Shown here: in pieces, positions 1 to 4,524 of the stretch | Layout: each line of letters starts with the position of its first letter | Position numbering within the stretch: the stretch's first letter is position 1 | Position numbers and translations under genes: made by a program | NCBI GenBank assembly: GCA_016284975.1 | Contig: JAEEPV010000265.1 | Location: 1-6,254 of the forward strand | Direction of reading: 5' to 3' | Origin: Solobacterium sp. | GTDB taxonomy: Bacteria > Bacillota_I > Bacilli_A > Erysipelotrichales > Erysipelotrichaceae | DNA: 6,254 nucleotides | Notes under the pieces: model-generated | Database searches by the model: none | What the model was told of the DNA's origin: nothing | What the model saw: only the letters and a program-made list of their open reading frames with translations

Positions 1-2
1 AG

Positions 3-110
3 CTATCAGATACAGGTACGCATTCACGATCTCAATTCTACTCGGTGATCCGGGCCGATACTAAGCCGGATGGGAAAGGAGATGTATACAGATTTTGCTT
101 AGCTGGATGA
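3..110 (+). other. Doubtful 3' tail of an upstream reading frame; otherwise no gene seen in 1-134
   Basis: One frame is open from the window edge for 35 codons and stops with TGA at 108-110; its end reads IRADTKPDGKGDVYRFCLAG. I do not recognise a family. The codons (CTA, TCA, CGA, ACT, TTA) are unlike those favoured in the confident genes here (CTG, CCG, GCA, GAA), which argues against a real coding end. The other two plus frames stop at about 48 and 64, and the minus strand shows only very short frames. The stretch also contains a small inverted repeat (ATCCGG at 48-53, CCGGAT at 66-71). Sequence left of the window would decide whether a gene ends here. Confidence 0.15.
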
Positions 111-124
111 GCTTAATTTGTATA
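95..124 (+). promoter_or_regulatory. Possible promoter for the Gfo/Idh/MocA gene
   Basis: A TTGCTT hexamer at 95-100 and a TGTATA hexamer at 119-124 are 18 bases apart, a sigma-A-like arrangement. The region is AT-rich compared with its surroundings. Initiation about seven bases beyond the -10 would fall near 131, only a few bases before the ATG at 135, so the transcript would be almost leaderless. This comes from hexamer matching by eye and is weak evidence. Confidence 0.3.
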
Positions 125-134
125 TACCATTGTT

Positions 135-1064
135 ATGATTCAAATCGCAGTTGCCGGCCCCGGCCGGATCAGCCGCAGGTTTCTGGATGGCATGAAGGAT
201 GTGTCAGATGGCTGTGTTTGCGCATTTGCCACCCGAAACCCGGACCGTGTTCGTGAATATGCAGAAACGTATCAGATTCAACAGACCGGCTCCTTTGATG
301 CGCTTTGCAGAGATTCTTCGATTCACGGGTTCTATGTATCTACACCCAACCATGTTCATTACGAAATGATCCGACAGGCACTGCTCAGCGGGAAACATGT
401 GATCTGTGAAAAACCGATCACAGTCACCGGAAAGGAGCTGCGGGAACTGTTTGAACTGGCTCATTCCAAAAATCTGGTGCTGATGGAAGCACATAAAACG
501 CTGTATACGCCGACCTTCCGATCCATAAAGGAAGTCCTGCAGAACCAGGGGCTGGGAACCGTACTGGAGGCTTCCGCCGGGTTTTGCCGAAAGGAAGTGC
601 ACGAGGATGGGGAATGGCGGCTGCATACGCCCGGCAAAGGGGCTTTATACGATGTAGGCTGCTATGGTCTTGCCGGATTATTCGGGTTGTTTGGAACAGA
701 CATGACGGTAATCAGCACAGAACAAAACACTGTTTCGGGAACGGATACCGGAGGCGTGTTCTGCATGGACTGCGGTGGCATTCCGATGACCATGCGCTAT
801 TCGTTTGAACAGGACGGGGATTGTGATCTTCGCATCCATGGCAGTCAGGGAACCCTGATCTGCCGTTCGTTCTGGAAAAGCGACCGGTACCGGATACAGT
901 CGGGTAATGAAGAAAGAGAATATCACTTCCCGTTCCGCAGTGAGTTCACCTTTGAGGCACAGCAGTTTATCGACCGGATTGAAAACGGCATTATTTCCGA
1001 TCCGGAAACCGAATCGATCAGCCTGCGCATAATCGAACTGCTGGAAACATTCAGTGCGAAGTAG
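135..1064 (+). CDS. Gfo/Idh/MocA family NAD(P)-dependent oxidoreductase
   Basis: This 309-residue protein is predicted to be a cytoplasmic dehydrogenase that oxidises or reduces a hydroxyl of a sugar, polyol or related compound with NAD(P). The N-terminal Rossmann fold starts at once with the dinucleotide loop AGPGRIS (residues 7-13). It continues with STPNHVH (69-75), the usual strand-turn after the cofactor site, and CEKPIT (91-96), whose Lys93 is the family's catalytic lysine. The C-terminal substrate domain carries GKGALYDVGCY (167-177). Tyr177 sits where many members have His, as in the dihydrodiol-dehydrogenase-like branch. The length is slightly short for the family (usually 320-390). 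The ATG at 135 fits the family N-terminus, and the frame is closed by TAA at 114-116. However, no Shine-Dalgarno sequence precedes it, and the only GGAG (about 78-81) is over 50 bases away. The nitroreductase gene follows after 56 bases and probably shares the transcript. The substrate cannot be read from the sequence. Confidence 0.93.
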   Translation: MIQIAVAGPGRISRRFLDGMKDVSDGCVCAFATRNPDRVREYAETYQIQQTGSFDALCRDSSIHGFYVSTPNHVHYEMIRQALLSGKHVICEKPITVTGKELRELFELAHSKNLVLMEAHKTLYTPTFRSIKEVLQNQGLGTVLEASAGFCRKEVHEDGEWRLHTPGKGALYDVGCYGLAGLFGLFGTDMTVISTEQNTVSGTDTGGVFCMDCGGIPMTMRYSFEQDGDCDLRIHGSQGTLICRSFWKSDRYRIQSGNEEREYHFPFRSEFTFEAQQFIDRIENGIISDPETESISLRIIELLETFSAK

Positions 1065-1085
1065 TTCATGCAAATCCGGTTTGAG

Positions 1086-1104
1086 ATGATCCGGTTCGGA
1101 TCAT
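1086..1104 (+). repeat. Perfect inverted repeat between the two redox genes
   Basis: ATGATCCG (1086-1093) and CGGATCAT (1097-1104) are perfect reverse complements around GTT, so an 8 bp stem could form in DNA or RNA. The left arm overlaps a second copy of the word ATCCGGTT: one copy lies at 1074-1081 and one at 1089-1096. There is no T-run after it, so it is not an intrinsic terminator. It ends three bases before the next gene's ribosome binding site. It could be an operator or an mRNA hairpin modulating translation of the nitroreductase, and neither is shown. Confidence 0.5.
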
Positions 1105-1120
1105 TCTGAGGAGGACGACA

Positions 1121-1738
1121 ATGGAGTTCTATGATGCTGTAAATGCCAGACGAAGTGTCCGGCAGTTTACGGATGAAGGTATTACAGAGGAAACGCTGAA
1201 ACGAATTATCGAAGCCGGATACAGCGCACCGGCGAATGATCATTTCCGGGACTGGCATTATATCGTAATAACAGATAAGGAAATCATGAAGCGGGCAGTA
1301 AACGGCGTTCCGAAGAATCTGAGTGTACGTGACGTTGATGATATGACCTTCATCAGTGACCCGATCCAGAAGAAAAGCTACCAGATTGCAGTACCGCTGC
1401 AGTATCGGATGTTAACGGAGGCAGCAGCGCTGATCATTCCGCTGATGAAGAAAAAATCGGATATCCTTCATCCGTCAAGTCTGTCCGATCTCAACTGCTA
1501 CGCCTCGATCTGGTGCAGTATCGAAAATATCTGGCTTGCGGCAACGGCAGAAGGATATGGCTGTAATGTCCGGATTCCACTCGGAAATGAAGAACAGATC
1601 GCAAGAGAAGCGCTTGGTATTCCGGATCACTTCATGATTCCCTGCTTTATCGGGATCGGCCGTCCGCGAGAAGATGCGGCTGAGGTCAAACAGCTTGATA
1701 TTTGCACGCAGGAACAGATCCACTGGAATCACTTCTGA
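1121..1738 (+). CDS. Nitroreductase-family FMN-dependent oxidoreductase
   Basis: This is a 205-residue protein, the normal size for the nitroreductase/NADH-oxidase fold. These enzymes are cytoplasmic FMN-binding homodimers that move electrons from NAD(P)H to nitro-aromatics, quinones, enones or flavin-like compounds. The N-terminal FMN-phosphate motif ARRSVRQF is at residues 9-16. It is followed by SAPANDHFRDWHYIVI (35-50), a variant of the usual SxxNxQPWxF segment with two more residues before Trp45. The C-terminal part has AEGYGCNVRIPLG (143-155) and PCFIGIGRPRED (174-185), matching the conserved GxG and final strand. The start is set by GAGGAGG (1108-1114) six bases before the ATG. The gene lies 56 bases after the Gfo/Idh/MocA gene on the same strand, so co-transcription is likely. 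It ends in tandem stops TGA-TAA (1736-1741). The natural substrate is unknown; no second domain, signal peptide or membrane segment is seen. Confidence 0.93.
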   Translation: MEFYDAVNARRSVRQFTDEGITEETLKRIIEAGYSAPANDHFRDWHYIVITDKEIMKRAVNGVPKNLSVRDVDDMTFISDPIQKKSYQIAVPLQYRMLTEAAALIIPLMKKKSDILHPSSLSDLNCYASIWCSIENIWLAATAEGYGCNVRIPLGNEEQIAREALGIPDHFMIPCFIGIGRPREDAAEVKQLDICTQEQIHWNHF

Positions 1739-1763
1739 TAACACATCAAACCTCAATCACGTT

Positions 1764-1786
1764 AAAAGGACGCCAGGCGTCCTTTT
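1764..1786. terminator. Bidirectional intrinsic terminator between convergent units
   Basis: AAAAGGACGCC (1764-1774) and GGCGTCCTTTT (1776-1786) are perfect reverse complements around a single A. The fold is a GC-rich stem flanked by four A on the left and four T on the right, giving a U-tract when read from either strand. It lies 25 bases after the nitroreductase stop and 10 bases beyond the zinc-ribbon stop, so it serves the plus-strand redox genes and the facing minus-strand unit together. The T-run is short (four), so termination may be partial. Confidence 0.85.
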
Positions 1787-1796
1787 CATGTGAAAC

Positions 1797-1988
1797 TCAG
1801 TCAGTTTTCCCAAAGGGAGGTGCATCAGAGATTGTAACGGTGGTTCCTTCCGGTACATCGAAGATCAGACCGCCCTTCCCGTCTTCCCGGATCGTAACCT
1901 TATCCTGGGCTACTGCAGTGCCGCAGCCCGGGCAGAAACGGTATTCCGGTTTCAGGGGGCTTCCGCAGTTTGTACAGAAGTTTGCCAT
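1797..1988 (-). CDS. Small zinc-ribbon protein, 63 residues
   Basis: The protein begins MANFCTNCGSPLKPEYRFCPGC. Two Cys-x2-Cys knuckles (Cys5/Cys8 and Cys19/Cys22), each followed by Gly, form the treble-clef zinc ribbon common at the N-terminus of many Bacillota proteins. Residues 24-63 are polar with short beta-prone stretches (KVTIRED, GLIFDVPEGTTVTIS), with no membrane segment or signal peptide, so it is probably cytoplasmic. The same frame is open further upstream (to an ATG at 2078), but that extension lies inside the lipoprotein gene and breaks the usual ribbon N-terminus, so I chose the ATG at 1988. It starts two bases after the lipoprotein stop (TAAATATG). Only a weak AGAGG (2001-2005) lies upstream, at a distance of 12 bases, so translation is probably coupled to the preceding gene. 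The function is unknown; such ribbons bind protein or nucleic acid in other families. Confidence 0.8.
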   Translation of the reverse strand: MANFCTNCGSPLKPEYRFCPGCGTAVAQDKVTIREDGKGGLIFDVPEGTTVTISDAPPFGKTD

Positions 1989-1990
1989 AT

Positions 1991-2653
1991 TTACTGCTGG
2001 CCTCTGGTCAAAAGGAAAATACCGTAGGATTCTTCGGAATACCAGGATTCCGCCATGACATATTCCCTGCCGGACCATGCGAAGTAATTGGTAATGTAGA
2101 GAACGACATGATTGCCGGACAGCTTGAGGGCTCCGTTTTCATCAAAGCCTCCCGTAAACGGTTCATAACCGACTCCCTCATCCGTTTCCGGATACAGTTC
2201 ATAACCATCTCCCGCATACTTCGGATGCAGGACGATGATGACCTGTTCTTTATCATAATCCAGTGAGAGATCTGCCAGGCCAAACTCGTTCCATGTGACC
2301 CCTCCGGTCTCGGGATCTTCAATATCGAGATAGTATTTCCATCCCCCTTCCGCATACTTCAAGGCAGGAAAATTTGCATCCTCCGGAATACCATCAGAAT
2401 AGAACGTCCCGAACTCATAGAAATCGGACGGACTGACATCGGTTTGCCCAAACGGGTTCTCGGCGGAAGACGCACTGTTTACCGCAGCACTGATCCCGCC
2501 GGCATCTTTCTTTGCGATCAGATTTGCCGCAGCGGAAAGCGTCTTGGCACCCATACTGGCGGCCACGCTGTCGGAACTCTGAGACGGGGCAGCAGATGTT
2601 CCGCATCCTGCCGCAAGAACCATGGCGCATACACATGCAAGAAATTTCTTCAT
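1991..2653 (-). CDS. Secreted lipoprotein of unknown function
   Basis: This is a 220-residue protein with a short lipoprotein signal peptide: MKKF, a hydrophobic core to about residue 15, and a lipobox ending LAAGC with Cys17 as the expected lipidated residue. After cleavage it would be anchored on the outer face of the cytoplasmic membrane. Residues 18-65 are a Ser/Ala-rich low-complexity linker. Residues 70-220 form an aromatic-rich domain (for example FGTFYSDG at 81-88 and GGWKYYLDIED at 103-113) that looks beta-rich; I do not recognise its family. The start is well supported by a near-perfect Shine-Dalgarno AGGAGGTGA (2657-2665) just before the ATG. The zinc-ribbon gene follows after two bases. 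The gene is divergent from the histidine phosphatase. No binding or catalytic motif is visible. Confidence 0.88.
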   Translation of the reverse strand: MKKFLACVCAMVLAAGCGTSAAPSQSSDSVAASMGAKTLSAAANLIAKKDAGGISAAVNSASSAENPFGQTDVSPSDFYEFGTFYSDGIPEDANFPALKYAEGGWKYYLDIEDPETGGVTWNEFGLADLSLDYDKEQVIIVLHPKYAGDGYELYPETDEGVGYEPFTGGFDENGALKLSGNHVVLYITNYFAWSGREYVMAESWYSEESYGIFLLTRGQQ

Positions 2654-2656
2654 CTT

Positions 2657-2665
2657 TCACCTCCT
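2657..2665 (-). promoter_or_regulatory. Strong ribosome binding site of the lipoprotein gene
   Basis: Read on the minus strand, AGGAGGTGA is a full match to the anti-Shine-Dalgarno end of 16S rRNA and lies directly before AAG-ATG. It fixes the lipoprotein start and suggests high translation of this two-gene unit. Confidence 0.85.
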
Positions 2666-2684
2666 GTAAACACATATATTCATA

Positions 2685-2700
2685 CGGCTGCAGACAGCCG
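2685..2700 (-). repeat. Hairpin in the lipoprotein 5' leader
   Basis: CGGCTG (2685-2690) and CAGCCG (2695-2700) pair around a four-base loop, making a 6 bp GC-rich stem. If transcription starts near 2720 on the minus strand, this lies in the untranslated leader about 20 bases upstream of the Shine-Dalgarno. No T-run follows, so it is not a terminator. It may only stabilise the mRNA 5' end. Confidence 0.5.
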
Positions 2701-2726
2701 GAAACATGCATTCGTGATACATCTTT

Positions 2727-2732
2727 ATTATA
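2727..2732 (-). promoter_or_regulatory. Candidate -10 box for the lipoprotein / zinc-ribbon unit
   Basis: Read on the minus strand this is a consensus TATAAT, 74 bases upstream of the lipoprotein start. No good -35 is found 16-18 bases upstream (the nearest hexamers are ATATCA or similar), so an activator or a non-canonical promoter may be involved. The box overlaps an inverted repeat (TATATC at 2729-2734, GATATA at 2751-2756). Confidence 0.4.
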
Positions 2733-2770
2733 TCGGTTAACAAATCGCGTGATATATATTTATACCGGAT

Positions 2771-2806
2771 TTACCTTTTCCGGCAGGTTTCCTTTTCGGG
2801 TACAAT
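2771..2806 (+). promoter_or_regulatory. Candidate promoter with tandem repeat for the histidine phosphatase gene
   Basis: A TACAAT hexamer (2801-2806) is a plausible -10 placed 34 bases before the ATG at 2841. Directly upstream are two tandem 13-base copies, TTACCTTTTCCGG (2771-2783) and TTTCCTTTTCGGG (2788-2800). They match at 11 of 13 positions with starts 17 bases apart. CCGGA (2765-2769) and TCCGG (2779-2783) also form an inverted repeat. No consensus -35 is present at the right distance, so these repeats cover the region where one would be expected. Confidence 0.4.
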
Positions 2807-2840
2807 TACAGAGAATACTGCTGCAGGCAGGGAGGTAATT

Positions 2841-3488
2841 ATGCGAATCTTTGTCATAAGACATGGGGAAACACCGGCAAATCGGGAAGGAAAACTCTCC
2901 GGCTGGACGGATGATCCATTGAACGAAAACGGGATCAGGCTTGCGGCTGTGACCGGAAAAAATATGAAGGGAATTCACTTTGACGGCTGTTACTCCAGTC
3001 CGCTTCAAAGAGCCAGAGATACCGCAGAGACCGTACTGCGGGAAAGCGGAAACGAAAGCGTTCCTATCGTCACCGATGAACGTCTCAAGGAGATCTTTGT
3101 CGGGGACTGGGAAGGCGTAAAATTCCGACCCGGTGAATGTGAAGCGGACCCGGAAGCGATCATGCGGTATTTCCGGAACCCGCTCGATTTTGAAGGCTGC
3201 CCAAACGGAGAGACAACGGAACAGGTATGCAGAAGGACACAGGAATTCCTGAACGAACTGATCGCGAAAGATGATGAGAAAACCTATCTTGTCTCAACAC
3301 ACGGATTCGCAGTCCGGGCGATGCTCAATTTCCTGTTTGAAGATCCCTCGGATTTCTGGCAGGGCCATATGCCCTATAATTGCTGTGTCAGCATCATCGA
3401 GGCACAGCACGGCAATGCAAAACTGACGGACATCGATAAGGTCTATTATGACCGCGACGATGTCGTCGATCACTACGCTGCTTTCTGA
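2841..3488 (+). CDS. Histidine phosphatase family protein (phosphoglycerate mutase-like)
   Basis: This is a 215-residue cytoplasmic enzyme of the branch-1 histidine phosphatase superfamily, which transfers or hydrolyses phosphate through a phosphohistidine. The catalytic RHGET is at residues 7-11, with His8 as the nucleophile. SSPLQRARDTA (52-62) gives the second phosphate-binding Arg57. RLKEIFVGDWEG (81-92) contains the usual acid Glu84, and VSTHGFAVRAML (151-162) supplies the second histidine, His154. Family members include cofactor-dependent phosphoglycerate mutase, alpha-ribazole phosphatase and general phosphatases. The short length and lack of mutase-specific insertions favour a phosphatase, but the substrate is not evident. 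The start is set by AGGGAGGT (2829-2836) four bases before the ATG. It seems to be a single-gene unit, divergent from the lipoprotein and convergent with the ROK kinase. Confidence 0.92.
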   Translation: MRIFVIRHGETPANREGKLSGWTDDPLNENGIRLAAVTGKNMKGIHFDGCYSSPLQRARDTAETVLRESGNESVPIVTDERLKEIFVGDWEGVKFRPGECEADPEAIMRYFRNPLDFEGCPNGETTEQVCRRTQEFLNELIAKDDEKTYLVSTHGFAVRAMLNFLFEDPSDFWQGHMPYNCCVSIIEAQHGNAKLTDIDKVYYDRDDVVDHYAAF

Positions 3489-3501
3489 TTTCACAATATG
3501 T

Positions 3502-3530
3502 AAAAAGCCCGACTTTCACAGAAAGCCGGG
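3502..3530 (-). terminator. Intrinsic terminator of the glycyl radical enzyme / ROK kinase unit
   Basis: Read on the minus strand, CCCGGCTTTC (3521-3530) pairs with GAAAGTCGGG (3508-3517) around TGT. That is ten pairs including one G-T wobble, followed by C and then five T (3502-3506). It lies about 20 bases past the ROK stop codon. On the plus strand the same stem has an A-C mismatch and a poorer T-tract (TATTTCATTT), so it should be weaker for the histidine phosphatase transcript, though it may serve both. Confidence 0.85.
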
Positions 3531-3549
3531 TATTTCATTTCAGTACATG

Positions 3550-4443
3550 TTATTGACAGGCGGCCAGGAAGCAGCTCAGCGCACCGATCAGATTGGCGTC
3601 ATTCTGAAACATGCAGGTAGTGATCTCTGCCTTCGGCAGCGTAAACGGACATTCGTCATACAGCTTCTTCAGATTGGAACGGATGCTTTCCGTAAATGCC
3701 GGCTGGGCGCTGATCCCGCCGCCGATCGCAAACCGCTCGACATCGAGGATCGTCTGCAGACTGAAGATCTGCACTGCGATTTCGCGTGTGACCCGATCGA
3801 GCACTTCGATTGCTTCCGGATCGTTTGCGTTGACCGCATCAAATACCTTTCTGCCGGTAACCTCTTTTACATCAAGCTGTTTTTTCTCGGCATACATCCG
3901 GCACAGGCCCGACGCACTGCACCGGTTTCCGAAGATATTGCCTTCAAATGCCGGCGCATCGCTTCCGCTGAGGATATAACTAATCTCGCCTGCGGAAAAG
4001 TGTTTGCCCCGGACGAGTTTATGATTGCGGATATAGCCTCCGCCGACCATCGTACCGAAGATCAATACAAATCCGTCTTCCACATCCTTCAGACTTCCTT
4101 CGGAAGCCTCTGCCATTGCGGCGCACTTCGCATCATTCTCGATCACAATATCCACCGGGCACTTTTCCTTCAGTGCCTGGGCAAGATAGAAGTCATCGTT
4201 GTAATGAAGCGACCCTCCCATTTTGCAGTAACCGTTTTCCGTATCGATGATTCCCGGCATTGAGATCGCAATCCCGGAGATATCGGAAAACTTCCCGTAG
4301 ATGGAAGAAAGTGTGCTGATCAGCTGTTCTCTGCTTTCCCGCGGCGTTTCTGTTTTTCCACGTTCCAGAATCTCATAGGCGGTATTCATCACCGCATACT
4401 TGATGTACGTTCCTCCGATATCAAATGTCAGTATATGATTCAT
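3550..4443 (-). CDS. ROK-family sugar kinase lacking the zinc-binding motif
   Basis: This is a 297-residue cytoplasmic ATP-dependent kinase of the ROK (repressor, ORF, kinase) family, which phosphorylates hexoses, N-acyl hexosamines or beta-glucosides. There is no N-terminal helix-turn-helix, so it is a kinase and not a repressor. Visible motifs are the phosphate-1 loop DIGGTYIK (8-15), IENDAKCAAMA (101-111) with catalytic Asp104, GTMVGGG (130-136), GEISYIL (152-158), and the adenosine motif IGGGIS (240-245). The zinc signature usual in the family (His followed by CxCGxxGCxE) is degenerate: His is Tyr156, and NRCSASGLC (173-181) keeps only one aligned cysteine. Zinc-free ROK kinases are known. 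The start is supported by AGGAGA (4454-4459) ten bases before the ATG. It lies 81 bases after the glycyl radical enzyme on the same strand, so both are probably co-transcribed. The sugar substrate cannot be read from the sequence. Confidence 0.92.
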   Translation of the reverse strand: MNHILTFDIGGTYIKYAVMNTAYEILERGKTETPRESREQLISTLSSIYGKFSDISGIAISMPGIIDTENGYCKMGGSLHYNDDFYLAQALKEKCPVDIVIENDAKCAAMAEASEGSLKDVEDGFVLIFGTMVGGGYIRNHKLVRGKHFSAGEISYILSGSDAPAFEGNIFGNRCSASGLCRMYAEKKQLDVKEVTGRKVFDAVNANDPEAIEVLDRVTREIAVQIFSLQTILDVERFAIGGGISAQPAFTESIRSNLKKLYDECPFTLPKAEITTCMFQNDANLIGALSCFLAACQ

Positions 4444-4487
4444 GGTTTTATATTCTCCTGATCTCAGTGTATCAGTCCATTTCAGAT

Positions 4488-4518
4488 CCGGACCGGTCAG
4501 ATTGCCGAAATCGTCCGG
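4488..4518 (-). repeat. Possible intercistronic hairpin between the glycyl radical enzyme and ROK genes
   Basis: CCGGAC (4488-4493) and GTCCGG (4513-4518) are reverse complements separated by 19 bases, in the 81-base gap between the two minus-strand genes. There is no T-run, so it should not terminate transcription. It could be an mRNA processing or stability element, or chance. Confidence 0.3.
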
Positions 4519-4524
4519 CTCCTG

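Noticed and set aside
77..102. GGAG followed by a six-codon frame (ATG at 82) as a leader peptide
   Set aside because: The GGAG touches the ATG with no spacing, the frame is only six codons, and no attenuator structure follows. Chance is the simpler explanation.
1797..2078. A 93-residue version of the zinc-ribbon gene starting at 2078
   Set aside because: The first 30 residues lie inside the lipoprotein gene in another frame and resemble no ribbon N-terminus. MANFCTNCG at 1988 is the typical start and sits two bases after the lipoprotein stop.
2841..3488. Assigning the histidine phosphatase as phosphoglycerate mutase (gpmA) or alpha-ribazole phosphatase (cobC)
   Set aside because: Only superfamily motifs are visible, and there are no glycolytic or cobalamin genes nearby. 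A specific name would be a guess.
3448..4263. Long plus-strand frame (271 codons) opposite the ROK kinase
   Set aside because: It is antisense to a gene with intact ROK motifs, starts inside the end of the histidine phosphatase gene, and shows no recognisable domain. It is a shadow frame.
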